Shown here: positions 15,142 through 23,847 of the stretch, piece by piece | Layout: every line of letters begins with the position of its first letter | Position numbering within the stretch: the stretch's first letter is position 1 | DNA from: Bradyrhizobium sp. CCGB01 | GTDB lineage: Bacteria; Pseudomonadota; Alphaproteobacteria; Rhizobiales; Xanthobacteraceae | Assembly (NCBI RefSeq): GCF_024199795.1 | Contig: NZ_JANADK010000001.1 | Location: 7,068,001 to 7,132,000 of the forward strand | Direction of reading: 5' to 3' | Length of the DNA: 64,000 nucleotides | Made by a program: the position numbers and the translations under genes | The notes under the pieces: model-generated | What the model was told of the DNA's origin: nothing | What the model saw: the letters and a program-made list of their open reading frames with translations, nothing else | Databases searched by the model: none

Positions 15142-15321
15142 TCAGGCCCGTCCACTTCTTACATGCACGATCACTGGAAGCTTCTCCTCCATTGCCTTCG
15201 CGAGCACGCTGCCGGTGGTCCGGTCCAGCTCCGCAGCAATCTTCATGAGTGGCATGGTACCAGCCAAAGATCTAAGCTTTTGAACTTCCTCTGTGGTCCA
15301 ATCCTGCTTCCAGCGCGCCAT
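15142..15321 (-). CDS. Small putative helix-turn-helix protein, 59 aa
   Basis: From ATG at 15321 the protein reads M-A-R-W-K-Q-D-W-T-T-E-E-V-Q-K-L-R-S-L-A-G-T-M-P and L-M-K-I-A-A-E-L-D-R-T-T-G-S-V-L-A-K-A. W-T-x-E-E-x-x-x-L followed by I-A-x-x-L-x-R-T-x-x-S-V is typical of Myb/SANT-like or resolvase-type helix-turn-helix DNA-binding domains. A longer start at 15408 is possible but adds sequence without this pattern. Confidence 0.6.
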   Translation of the reverse strand: MARWKQDWTTEEVQKLRSLAGTMPLMKIAAELDRTTGSVLAKAMEEKLPVIVHVRSGRA

Positions 15322-15408
15322 TTTCGTCCCAACGATGAAGCTTCCCGAGAGATAGTATGGCTGAAAATTTGCAAATTTCGTTGATTCCAATGATTTCACC
15401 AGCGACAA

Positions 15409-15865
15409 GGGGCTTTCCGTTTACGGCACATCGAATGGCACGAACTGCACTTGTCTGTGACGGGAGGCTCGTCTCAGTGTCGTCGGTTCCTCCGTCTGAT
15501 GATGTCATTCCTCCAGAAGCTGCTCGGTAGGGAGAAGCGACGGCTCCGGCGCTCTATCAGCCCCCAGCCCCGGCGCCGGGGCCGTTCTTCTGAAAAGTTG
15601 GTCACCCAGGACCATGGACGAAGAGCGCTCGCTGGCGCGATGTCCGCTGCGGGTCACAAGGTCTCCTCTGGCCGACTGCTGTCAGGCGTCCGCTAAAGAT
15701 TGAAAGGCGGTCGTATCAACCCCGTGGCTCTGTGTGTCACGGGTGCGGATACCGTCGACTGGCAAACGTGGGTTTGTGGTGCGCTCGGAGGGCGTTCGCA
15801 TTTCCTGCGATTTCAATGGCTTATTCCAGCAACCTGGATCGAAAGGTTCATTTCACCCGCTAACG
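15409..15865. other. Gene-poor stretch with interspersed repeat A
   Basis: No convincing gene. It holds the interspersed repeat at 15739-15830 and, before it, degraded ATGTCCGC...GGGTCAC sequence like that at 43237. Confidence 0.5.
15739..15830. repeat. Interspersed repeat, copy A
   Basis: The core GTGGGTTTGTGGTGCGCTC-GGAGGGCG is shared with 43433-43520 (copy C) and, in part, with 27706-27770 (copy B). Copies A and C also share GTGCGGATAC and GACTGGCAAACG-type sequence before it; A and B share TTCGCATTT-like and CGATTTCAAT-like sequence after it. On the minus strand the core reads CCCTCCGAGCGCACCA, like the 3' end of a tRNA. Confidence 0.55.
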
Positions 15866-16332
15866 GAGCCTTTCAGCTTCCGGTGCCAGACGGGGAGCGG
15901 GCAAGCCGGTCGAAATCGATGGTTTCCGCCGGTATCCCCCGCAGCGGATTAAATCCCAGCAGATTGAGATCATAGGGCGAGAAGACACGCTCATCAGATC
16001 CATCGCGAGATAGGCTGGCGACGTATCGAGCGTCCACCGCCCCATCAGGCGATCCACCGGGGAGCGTTGCAGCGGGCTCAACGCCGCCGCCTGCGACACG
16101 CGCCGCCAGAAACGCTCCAAAGCATCGCGCGCGGCGTTGGCGCCGTCGACCAAACAGACCGCCAGCACTGCTGCGTTCATGGCGCCTGCGGACGTTCCGG
16201 ATATCCCCGCGATCTTTAGGCCATCCTCCTCCAACACGCGATCCAGCACGCCCCAAGTGAACGCGCCATGCGAGCCGCCCCCCGAAGCGCAAGGTCAACG
16301 AGGGCCGGTTCGTCTTTGCTGTTCGGCGTCAT
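15866..16332 (-). pseudogene. Patatin-like phospholipase, frameshifted and truncated
   Basis: The start (ATG at 16332) reads M-T-P-N-S-K-D-E-P-A-L-V-D-L-A-L. In a second frame the gene continues G-G-S-H-G-A-F-T-W-G-V-L-D-R-V-L and then G-I-S-G-T-S-A-G-A-M-N-A-A-V-L, including the G-x-S-x-G nucleophile of patatins. A third frame gives F-S-P-Y-D-L-N-L-L-G-F-N-P-L-R-G-I. At least two frameshifts (one in the run of Gs near 16290) and loss of the C-terminal half make it inactive. It follows the RND operon on the same strand. Confidence 0.8.
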
Positions 16333-16347
16333 TCGTCGCCCCCCTCG

Positions 16348-19300
16348 CTAGGACTGCTTCTCGAAGCGGAAAAGAAGAAAATAGCCGGCCGGGACGAAGA
16401 ACAGCGTCAGCACCGAAGCGATTGCGAGCCCGGACATCATGAGGACGGCCATCGGCTGCCACAGAGCGCCTCCGGCGAACGCCATTGGCGCCAGCCCAAG
16501 GACAGTCGTCGCCGATGTCAAAAGGATCGGGCGAAGACGCTTCTCCGACGCCACGACGATCGCATCGCGCAACTGTCTGCTTTCGCGCTCGATGTCGATT
16601 TGATCGATCAGCACGATGGCGTTGTTGATGATAATCCCGGACAGGCTGATGATGCCGAGCGTTCCGAAGAAGGACAACGGCTGCCCCGCAGCCAGCAGCC
16701 CAAACGGGATGCCGATCAGGATAAGGGGGATGCTCACGAAAGTGAGGAGGGTCCGGCGGAACGAGTTGAACTGAAGGATGATCGCAAGAACCATGACGCC
16801 GATCGCGATCGGGAATCCTGCGACGAGCTTCTGGCTGGTTTCAGCGCTCTTCTCGATCTCGCCACCGATGTTGATGTGATACCCGCCCGCGAGATCCAAG
16901 GCTTTCAGACCGGGATCGATCGAGGCGAGGAGTTGGCCAGCCGTCAAGGCGGTGCTCCGGGCTGTCACCGCAATCGTTCGTTCCTGATTCTTGCGGCGAA
17001 TGCGCGCGAAGTCGAACGTCGGCTTTAGTTTGGCGACCTGCGCAAGCGGGATCAACGTTCCGTTTTTCGCCAAAGTAGCGCTGGTCAGACCTTCGAGACT
17101 GTCAGACGTGTAGGCACCGGCTCTGAGCACGATCGGAATCAGATTGTCGCCCTCTCGGTAGACCGATACGTCAGCCCCACTGAAATACGTATTCAGCAAC
17201 TGGGTGATTTCTTCCGAGGTGATACCGAGCTGCCGCGCTCGGTCCTGGTCGATCTCCGCGACGACCTTAATCAGCTTGTTGCCCCAATCGTCCTCGTTGT
17301 CGCGGATCCCCGGGGCAGTTCGAAACAGCGAGCGCACCTGCTGGCTCAGCGCAAGGAGGCGATCGCCGTCTGGGCCCGATATCTCGACGTCGACGATTCC
17401 CGATTCCACCGATCCCATCGCCAGCCGTTTGATCTTGAACTGCGCTTCGGGGTGATTGGCGTACAGATAATTCCAGGCGCGATCCGCGGCGCGTACCGCG
17501 CCTTTGTAGTCGGCCGCGTTGACCAGGAAGAAGGCCGACGCGGGATCGGGCGCGACCGGAGTCAGCGTCAGATAGAACCTCGGCCCGCCGTCGCCGATAT
17601 AGAGGATATGGCTTCCGATTTCGGGGTTTTTGGTCTTGTCTCCCAGCCACTTCGAGATCCGCAATGCCTGCGCCTCGGTCTGCGAAATATCCGTTCCGTC
17701 GGGCATATTCATGTAGACGAGGAATTGATTGCGTTCGCTCAGCGGAAACATCTGCTTCGGCAGACTGCCGAACAGGCTTATCGAGAGCAGGACCAGGCCG
17801 ACGCAGACCGCCATCACGATCGGCGAAAAGCGCAAGGCGAGATCCAACGCCATGCAGTAGAGCCGCTGCAGACGCGGGGACGACGCCCGTTCATCGCGCG
17901 GGCTTGTACGGCGACCGATAAACCAGACGGTCAACGCCGGCAGAATGTAGAGGGCGGCGACCCATGATCCGGCCAGCGTCATGGCGACTACGGCCGCGAG
18001 CGAGAAGCCATACTCGCCGGACGAGCCGGGCAGAAGAAATAGCGGAAGAAAGGCGGCGATGGTCGTGATCGAGGAAATGAGCAGCGGAAGTGCGTATTGT
18101 TCTCCAGCGGCAAGACCTGCCGCCTCGGCCGGCGTCCCCCGATCGATCCGGCTGACGATGTCCTCGACCATGACCACCCCGTTGTCAACCAGGAGGCCCA
18201 GGGCAATGATGATGGCAGCAATCGACACCTGCTCGAGCGCGATGCCGGCGACCCGCATGCCGATGACCGAGAACATGACGGCGAACGGGACGATCATGGC
18301 TGCGATCAGACCAGCGCGCAGTCCAAGAAACAGGACCACCAGGCCGGCGACGACAATGAACGTCTGGCCGACGTTCGAAAGCGCCGAACTGACGGAAGCG
18401 CGCACTTGTTCGGCCTGGTAGGTCGCAAAATCGACGACATATCCGATCGGGAGCTGACGTTCATAATCCTGCGCCGCGCTGCGGAGCCGCCGGCCGAGTT
18501 GCGTCACGTCCTGATCGGGCTGCATCACCACGCTCAAGACGACCGCGGGCCGTCCGTTGAAGTAGATCGGCTTGAATTTCGGTGAGACGTAGCCCCGGTG
18601 GACGGTGACCAGATCGGCGAGCCTGACCAGGCTGTCCGTGGTGCCTACCCGCGTCAGCATGGTTTCGATGGCTCGTACGCTGGGAAAATCTCCGGAGGTC
18701 TCCAGCAACAGCCGGGTGCCGTCGGCGTTGATCGTTCCCGACGGAAGCACGACGTTCTGCCCCTGCAAATCCTTGACGAGGGCATTCACCTGGACGCCGA
18801 CGGACGCCAATTTTCGGGTGTCCAACTCGAGCCAGATGCGCTCCTCCTGGACGCCAAGAATGTCGATCTTCGAGATGCCGGCGAGCCGATAGAGCTTCTT
18901 GCGGAAATCCTCAGCGACGTCCTTCATCTCACGCTGGGAAAAGCCGTCTCCCGTGATGGCAATGGTGGCTATGGCCACGTCCCCGAAATCGCTGTTGACG
19001 AAGGGGCCGGCTACACCGTCGGGAAGCTCCAGCTTCACGTCGCCCATCTTGTCGCGGAGCCGTTGCCAGGTCGCCGTTACGTCGCCGGCGTCGTCCTTCA
19101 AATCGACGTAAATGGTCGCGGAGCCCTCCCCGGCCAACGTCCGGATGTCCTTCACCTCGGCGAGCTCTCGGATCTTGCGCTCGATCGGCACGGCGACCAG
19201 ATTCTCGATGCGTTCGGGTGCCATTCCCGGAAAGAACGCGGAGACGACCGCGGTCCGGATGACGATTACGGGATCCTCTCGCTTCGGAAAGTTCGGATAC

Positions 19301-19386
19301 AGAACGACGCCGGCGACGATCAGGCAAAGCATAATCGCGATTGTGAACCGCGATCGCGCTAGACCAAACCGCGTCAGAAGATTCAC
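16348..19386 (-). CDS. RND efflux transporter permease, 1012 aa
   Basis: This inner-membrane proton-driven pump subunit belongs to the AcrB/HAE family. Features include the N-terminal helix (L-L-T-R-F-G-L-A-R-S-R-F-T-I-A-I-M), Y-P-N-F-P-K-R-E-D-P-V-I near residue 40, two large periplasmic loops, L-V-D-N-G-V-V-M-V-E-D in the fourth membrane helix, and a second repeat with I-N-N-A-I-V-L-I-D and R-L-R-P-I-L-L-T-S-A-T-T-V-L-G-L-A-P. The GTG at 19386 follows GGAG and lies four bases after the stop of the adaptor gene, so the pair is one operon. The substrate is unknown. No outer-membrane channel gene is adjacent. Confidence 0.95.
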   Translation of the reverse strand: MNLLTRFGLARSRFTIAIMLCLIVAGVVLYPNFPKREDPVIVIRTAVVSAFFPGMAPERIENLVAVPIERKIRELAEVKDIRTLAGEGSATIYVDLKDDAGDVTATWQRLRDKMGDVKLELPDGVAGPFVNSDFGDVAIATIAITGDGFSQREMKDVAEDFRKKLYRLAGISKIDILGVQEERIWLELDTRKLASVGVQVNALVKDLQGQNVVLPSGTINADGTRLLLETSGDFPSVRAIETMLTRVGTTDSLVRLADLVTVHRGYVSPKFKPIYFNGRPAVVLSVVMQPDQDVTQLGRRLRSAAQDYERQLPIGYVVDFATYQAEQVRASVSSALSNVGQTFIVVAGLVVLFLGLRAGLIAAMIVPFAVMFSVIGMRVAGIALEQVSIAAIIIALGLLVDNGVVMVEDIVSRIDRGTPAEAAGLAAGEQYALPLLISSITTIAAFLPLFLLPGSSGEYGFSLAAVVAMTLAGSWVAALYILPALTVWFIGRRTSPRDERASSPRLQRLYCMALDLALRFSPIVMAVCVGLVLLSISLFGSLPKQMFPLSERNQFLVYMNMPDGTDISQTEAQALRISKWLGDKTKNPEIGSHILYIGDGGPRFYLTLTPVAPDPASAFFLVNAADYKGAVRAADRAWNYLYANHPEAQFKIKRLAMGSVESGIVDVEISGPDGDRLLALSQQVRSLFRTAPGIRDNEDDWGNKLIKVVAEIDQDRARQLGITSEEITQLLNTYFSGADVSVYREGDNLIPIVLRAGAYTSDSLEGLTSATLAKNGTLIPLAQVAKLKPTFDFARIRRKNQERTIAVTARSTALTAGQLLASIDPGLKALDLAGGYHINIGGEIEKSAETSQKLVAGFPIAIGVMVLAIILQFNSFRRTLLTFVSIPLILIGIPFGLLAAGQPLSFFGTLGIISLSGIIINNAIVLIDQIDIERESRQLRDAIVVASEKRLRPILLTSATTVLGLAPMAFAGGALWQPMAVLMMSGLAIASVLTLFFVPAGYFLLFRFEKQS

Positions 19387-19390
19387 GGCC

Positions 19391-20500
19391 TTACTCCTGC
19401 ACGGGTAGAAGCTTAACTTTTTGGCCGTCGACGAGATACGATACGCCCGCGGACGCAACGATATCGCCCTCGGCGAGCCCCGAGGTGACGATCAGACGGT
19501 TGTCCCGAACCCCGCCGACCATCACCTTGTGCTTTTTGACGGTCGAACTCGCGCCGTCGTAGAGAAAGACGCTCGCGGCCCCCTGCGGCTGGCTCGCGCT
19601 CTCGGGCGCGACGACGCCCAACGGGACAAGGAATCCAGCCGAGCCGCCGTTCAAGGGCTCCTCGATGGAGGCCTCGACGGACATGCCGGCATTCAATCCA
19701 GCGACCTTGTTTTCGAGGCGGACCACGACCGGAAAAGCCGATACCTGCTCTGCTTTGGAGCCGAGTTCCTTGATCTCACCCGTCAACTCGAGATCAGGTA
19801 GATCCGCGACCTTGACGTCGACTGCCCGCCCCACGGCGAGGCTCTGAAAAACGGGAGCCGGCGCCAGGAACGACAGCTCGAACCGATCATCGCTGTACAA
19901 CGTCAGGATCGGCTGACCGGCTGCGATCTGCGCGAACGACTTGACCTCGATCCTCGCAATGGTCCCCGAAAATGGCGCGACAAGCTTGCCTCGCTCCAGG
20001 TTGTGGCTTGCCAGGTCGAGTTGGCGCTTCGCTTGATCCAACTGGGCCTTCGTACTCAGAAGGGTGGCCCTCGCCTGATCAAAAACGGATTGGGTCGAAA
20101 CCCCCTTCTTGAGCAGTTCGTCCTTGCGCTGGAAATCGGCCTCCGCGTTGTCGGCCTGCGCTTGGGCCTGCTGCACGCCGGCACCTGCCTGCTCGACCTG
20201 CGTCTGCAAGGAGCGAGGATCGATTTCCGCCAGCACGTCGCCAAGCTGCACCTTCTGGCCGACAGTGAGAGCGATCGCTTTCAATTGGCCGGCGATCTCG
20301 AATGAAAGGCTACTGACATCTGCCGGCTGCAACACCGACGGGAAGCGGCGCACGCGGCTTTCGGCCTTCGCGGAGACCTTGTAGGCGCGAAGCCCGCGCA
20401 CCGGGTCCTCCGAGCCCTCCTGCTTCTTGTCGCTGCAGGCCTGCAGTCCGAGCACGACGAGCCCCGCGCAGATCAGCAGCCGCCATCGCAATCGAAACAT
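19391..20500 (-). CDS. RND efflux periplasmic adaptor (membrane fusion) lipoprotein, 369 aa
   Basis: The N-terminus has a lipoprotein signal with lipobox L-Q-A-C (Cys22). The barrel-sandwich hybrid halves (G-Q-L-K-A-I-x-x-x-V-G-Q-K-V-Q-x-G-D-V-L-A-E-I-D and L-V-A-P-F-S-G-T-I-A-R-I) flank a long alpha-helical hairpin rich in Ala/Gln (about 95-170), followed by beta-barrel and membrane-proximal domains. It bridges the permease to an outer-membrane channel. It is the first gene of the two-gene operon. Confidence 0.93.
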   Translation of the reverse strand: MFRLRWRLLICAGLVVLGLQACSDKKQEGSEDPVRGLRAYKVSAKAESRVRRFPSVLQPADVSSLSFEIAGQLKAIALTVGQKVQLGDVLAEIDPRSLQTQVEQAGAGVQQAQAQADNAEADFQRKDELLKKGVSTQSVFDQARATLLSTKAQLDQAKRQLDLASHNLERGKLVAPFSGTIARIEVKSFAQIAAGQPILTLYSDDRFELSFLAPAPVFQSLAVGRAVDVKVADLPDLELTGEIKELGSKAEQVSAFPVVVRLENKVAGLNAGMSVEASIEEPLNGGSAGFLVPLGVVAPESASQPQGAASVFLYDGASSTVKKHKVMVGGVRDNRLIVTSGLAEGDIVASAGVSYLVDGQKVKLLPVQE

Positions 20501-20549
20501 CGCCGGCTCCGCGTGCGAGTTGAATACGCCCGTGCGCGACGCTCCAACG

Positions 20550-21626
20550 TCAGGGTACTACAGCAAAGAAGACGAACACGGCGAAGATCACCAGATGCAC
20601 GATCCCCTGGAGAACCGTGGTTCGCCCGGTACCCAGGGTGATCATGCCAAGGATCAGCGTCAAGGCAAGTACGACCTGATCCTTGACGTCCAGACCGAGT
20701 TCGAGACGCTGCCCGAGAACGATAGACACGACGGCGACCGCGGGAATGGTCAGGCCTATGGTCGCGAGCGCCGACCCCAATGCGAGATTCAGGCTGGTTT
20801 GCAGTCGATTCTTCCGAGCCGCCCTGAGCGCGGCGACGCATTCCGGCAGAAGCACCAGGGCGGCGATGATGATACCGACCGTCGACGCGGGCATGCTGAG
20901 GTTGTCTATCCCCGTCTCGATCGTCGGTGTCAGGATCTTGGCAAGGCCAACGACGGCCGCCAACGAAACGACGAGAAGGCCGGCACTTTCGAGCGTGGTC
21001 TTGTTGGGCGGCGGAGGCGCGTGCTCCTCCTTATCGTCGACCCCCGGAAGGAAATAGTCGCGGTGCCGTATCGTCTGCACGAAGACGAAGGACCCGTAGA
21101 GGACCAGAGAAATCAGTCCCGCAAAGACGAGCTGCGGCTTGCTATAAAGTGGTCCGAGCTCACGCGCTGCGAAATTTGGCAGGATCAGAGTGAGCGTCGT
21201 AAGCGCGGCCAGGACCCCCATCGCAGCGCTTGCCCCTTGAATTCGAAACTCCTGCTCTCGATAGCGGGCTCCTCCCATAAGGAGGCAAAGCCCGACGATA
21301 CCGTTGCAGACGATCATGACAGCCGCGAAGACCGTGTCGCGCGCCAAACCTGCCTTTTCGGTCGGCGACGATATCATGACCGAAACAATCAGCGCCGTCT
21401 CGATGATCGTTACGGCCAGGGCGAGCACAAGTGTGCCAAATGGCTCACCCACCCGATGGGCAACGACTTCGGCATGGTACACGGCCGCGAAAACGGTCCC
21501 CAGCACAACGACCGCAGCAACGGTCGCGACAAGGCCGCCCTTGCCGACGAATGGGGTGATTACCAAGGTACCGCAAGCCAGCGCGGGCCACACCCTCGCC
21601 CACAAGGGCGTTTGAGCACTAACCAC
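20550..21626 (-). CDS. Calcium/proton (cation) antiporter, CaCA family, 358 aa
   Basis: Eleven or so hydrophobic segments and the two alpha-repeat motifs of CaCA exchangers are visible: G-E-P-F-G-T-L-V-L-A-L-A-V-T-I-I-E in the first half and L-L-P-E-C-V-A-A-L-R-A-A-R-K-N-R-L-Q-T-S-L-N-L-A-L-G-S-A-L-A-T-I-G-L-T in the second. A charged cytosolic loop (D-D-K-E-E-H-A-P-P-P-P) separates them. This is the ChaA/y4hA-type ion antiporter of the inner membrane. GTG at 21626 is chosen because AGGAGA lies six bases upstream; GTG at 21641 is an alternative. Confidence 0.9.
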   Translation of the reverse strand: MVSAQTPLWARVWPALACGTLVITPFVGKGGLVATVAAVVVLGTVFAAVYHAEVVAHRVGEPFGTLVLALAVTIIETALIVSVMISSPTEKAGLARDTVFAAVMIVCNGIVGLCLLMGGARYREQEFRIQGASAAMGVLAALTTLTLILPNFAARELGPLYSKPQLVFAGLISLVLYGSFVFVQTIRHRDYFLPGVDDKEEHAPPPPNKTTLESAGLLVVSLAAVVGLAKILTPTIETGIDNLSMPASTVGIIIAALVLLPECVAALRAARKNRLQTSLNLALGSALATIGLTIPAVAVVSIVLGQRLELGLDVKDQVVLALTLILGMITLGTGRTTVLQGIVHLVIFAVFVFFAVVP

Positions 21627-21742
21627 GCGGCTTCTCCTCACGCCCGAGATCAGTGACGATCGGCGCAGCGTTCCTACCCAGTGTCATCATTGTCCCCCCG
21701 AGTTTCCGTCACGCATCTCAGTGCGTGCAACTGAACGCCGCG

Positions 21743-22340
21743 CTATCCAGGCACCGTGGCCTCCCGCTTCCGACCGCTCGCATTTGAGACGAGCTCGTCC
21801 AGCCGCTTCGACCAAGCGACGTACTAGTCGACGGCCGACATGAGCCTAATGCCGCATCGCGCAATCAGCACTTGAATCAACAATGATCCTGAGCTGAGCG
21901 TCAACAGGAAATGTCCAAGGAAGAATCGAAGGGTCGATACACAGAACACGGCGAGGGACTGCTGCCCGCACCATATTGCAGGAGCGAAGACCGGCCATTC
22001 CAACATTCACGATTCTTTTGAGATGAACCGTGCTGCCAACAGCGCAATCGCCATAAAATGAAGGAAGCGGGGCAACCCTAGGCTCGCTTTGTCAGGACGG
22101 AAGGCATCCAGAAGTCAGGATGGCAACAACTTCCGAAACGTCGGAAACCTCATTGCCAAGGTCAGCACCGGCGCAAACGCAAAGTAGCAGGCGGCAAGAG
22201 CGACCAGGTTGGGAGAGCGCAGGATTTGGGACTGCGCCTCGGCCAATCCTCCGAGCGAGCACCATGCACCGGGCACAAATGGCAACTGCCAGTAAACGGA
22301 TTGAAACACCAGGTCAGGGCCAGGGCATCAAGTCTTGGAG
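21743..22340 (-). pseudogene. opgC: opgC (succinyl-glucan synthesis membrane protein), C-terminal remnant
   Basis: Read across stops, the minus strand gives C-F-N-P-F, Y-W-Q-L-P-F-V-P-G-A-W-C, I-L-R-S-P-N-L-V-A-L-A, then a P-D-K-A-S-L-G-L-P-R-F-L-H-F-M-A-I-A-L-L-A-A-R-F segment and I-W-C-G-Q-Q-S-L-A-V-F-C. These match the C-terminal half of OpgC, a multi-span protein that decorates periplasmic glucans. There are in-frame stops at 21824-21826, 22007-22009 and near 22113, and a frameshift near 22300. The N-terminal half is missing, and it lies just outside the left repeat of the island. Confidence 0.75.
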
Positions 22341-22510
22341 TTTCGCGCCAGGTTTCCCGTCAAGGTCACTCTCTGTCTGCGATTTCGTCTCGACAGACAG
22401 ACCCGACAGGCGGTGGAGGGCAACGAGTTTCGGCGCATTTTCGTGCGCATAAGTGCCTTTTGCCCGAGACGCCGAAGAAGAGCCCTGCCGTGTATGAGGT
22501 CATGTTTGCC

Positions 22511-22560
22511 CACCGCTCATAACGGTCTGGTTGCAGGTTCGAGTCCTGCCGGGCCCACCA
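22511..22560 (+). pseudogene. tRNA (CAT anticodon) 3' half, left copy
   Basis: The sequence holds the anticodon arm ACCG-CTCATAA-CGGT, the variable region, the T arm GCAGG-TTCGAGT-CCTGC, and the acceptor strand CGGGCCC-A-CCA. The D arm and 5' acceptor strand are absent. It is the 3' half of an elongator tRNA-Met (or Ile-CAT) gene, as left by integration at a tRNA. Confidence 0.85.
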
Positions 22561-22627
22561 ACGGGATCAATAGCTTACTTCGTTCTCGTTGCCTGCCGCG
22601 CCGCCGCCGCACCAGTAACCGCACCAG
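22511..22627 (+). repeat. Left direct repeat (candidate attachment site) of the catabolic island
   Basis: The 117 bases match 39266-39382 closely, without net length change: the tRNA 3' half, then TCAATAGCTTACTTCGTTCT, CGTTGCC and two GCACCAG blocks. On the minus strand both copies keep an open frame ending A-G-N-E-N-E-V-S-Y before a stop, possibly the tail of a lost integrase. Confidence 0.8.
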
Positions 22628-22750
22628 ATACGTGCCCTCTTCGTTCGTGGGCGGTTCGCGCTCCGCCTGGATTTCGCCTGACGGGGAGAAGGTGAACGAG
22701 CTGATCGCTGGTGCCCATTTTGGTGGGCATCGCCTATCGAAAATCGAGCC

Positions 22751-23614
22751 TCAAGATAAGTGCAAGCCGAAGTCGTAGTGCAGGTGGAAAAAGGGCGAGT
22801 TTTGGATAAGGCCGTCCGGCGCCTGCCCCGCCGGCATCTCGACAAATTTGCGCACCAGGCTGTCCTTGACGCCGAAGACGACGTCGGTGTCGAGATACGC
22901 ATCGCCTTCCGCGAATATGTGCGTCACCAGCTTCTGATAGCCAGGCGCCGAAATCATGAAGTGGATGTGCGCCGGTCGCCACGGATGCCGTCCCTGCTTC
23001 TCTAACATGGCTCCGACAGGACCATCGTGAGGAATGGGATATGCCGCCGGCTTAATACTCCAGAAACTGAACCTCCCATCTCCGTCCGTCGAGAACCGGG
23101 CCCTCATTGCTAGGCCACCAGTCTCCCCGAGTTGCTGGACATCGTAGTAGCCATCGCCGTCCGAATGCCAGACATCGACGACGGCGCCGTTGATCGGCGT
23201 GCCGTCCGGAGCATTCACCGTTCCTGTGACAATGAGCGGGTCACCTTCGAGACCGCCAGAGATGTTATCCCCACGCCCTTTCTCGGGTGGCCCCTCGACG
23301 TAAAAGGGCCCAAGCACCGTCGACTCGGTGACGCCCTGGGCTGCTCCGTGATTAATGGCATCCACGAGCATCGAGACGCCGAGCGTATCTGACAGGAGCA
23401 CGAACTCTTGGCGGGTGTCACTGCACATTTTGCCGGTATCCGTCAGGAACGCGATCCCCTTTTCCCATTCCTCGATCGTCGGCCGTACCTCCCTCACGAA
23501 AGCATGGAGATGCCGGACCAAGGCGACGCTGACCTCAGCCGCTCGCCGGTCGCTCGCACCTGAAAGACGGTCGACGACCGCGTCAGTGATCGTGATCTCG
23601 TCAAAGTTTCGCAT
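22751..23614 (-). CDS. Hydroxyquinol 1,2-dioxygenase (intradiol), 287 aa
   Basis: Intradiol dioxygenases open the ring of hydroxyquinol or catechol between the hydroxyls with Fe(III). The N-terminal helical dimer domain (about 1-100) is followed by T-E-S-T-V-L-G-P-F-Y-V-E-G, typical of the hydroxyquinol branch. The ligands are visible: Tyr157 (D-G-Y-Y-D-V-Q), Tyr192 (A-A-Y-P-I-P) and His216/His218 (R-P-A-H-I-H-F). The product would be maleylacetate. It is downstream of the HpaB-type monooxygenase gene on the same strand, with a broken maleylacetate reductase between. The hydroxyquinol preference is inferred from motifs and neighbours. Confidence 0.9.
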   Translation of the reverse strand: MRNFDEITITDAVVDRLSGASDRRAAEVSVALVRHLHAFVREVRPTIEEWEKGIAFLTDTGKMCSDTRQEFVLLSDTLGVSMLVDAINHGAAQGVTESTVLGPFYVEGPPEKGRGDNISGGLEGDPLIVTGTVNAPDGTPINGAVVDVWHSDGDGYYDVQQLGETGGLAMRARFSTDGDGRFSFWSIKPAAYPIPHDGPVGAMLEKQGRHPWRPAHIHFMISAPGYQKLVTHIFAEGDAYLDTDVVFGVKDSLVRKFVEMPAGQAPDGLIQNSPFFHLHYDFGLHLS

Positions 23615-23649
23615 AGTTCCCTGTCCAATTCATCTTTGGTGAAGTCACG

Positions 23650-23772
23650 TCAAATCCTGGCATCGTCCACCAGGATTACCTTCGGCGGACGGCCCTCGCA
23701 GCCGATCGACCCGATGGTCCGAGAACCAAGCACCACGCGTGTCGGCAGGCCGAGAAAAGTGAAGTGCTTGTA
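23650..23772 (-). pseudogene. Maleylacetate reductase, N-terminal remnant (tentative)
   Basis: Between the dioxygenase and monooxygenase genes, one frame reads Y-K-H-F-T-F-L-G-L-P-T-R-V-V-L-G-S-R-T-I-G followed by about 17 codons and a stop. The F-x-x-x-x-L-P-x-R-V-V-x-G-x-G-T start is that of maleylacetate reductases (iron-type alcohol dehydrogenase family, about 350 residues). No start codon is present and the rest is missing. Such a gene would be expected here, since it acts on the dioxygenase product. The match is short. Confidence 0.45.
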
Positions 23773-23847
23773 TCATTCACCTTCGAAAATGCTGAAGGGA
23801 CCGCGAAAGCCGACTGGGGGCTTCCGCGATCTTGGGTGATGCTTCGC

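Noticed and set aside
22511..22560. A functional tRNA gene
   Set aside because: The D arm and 5' acceptor strand are missing; the sequence upstream does not pair with CGGGCCC. The same holds at 39266.
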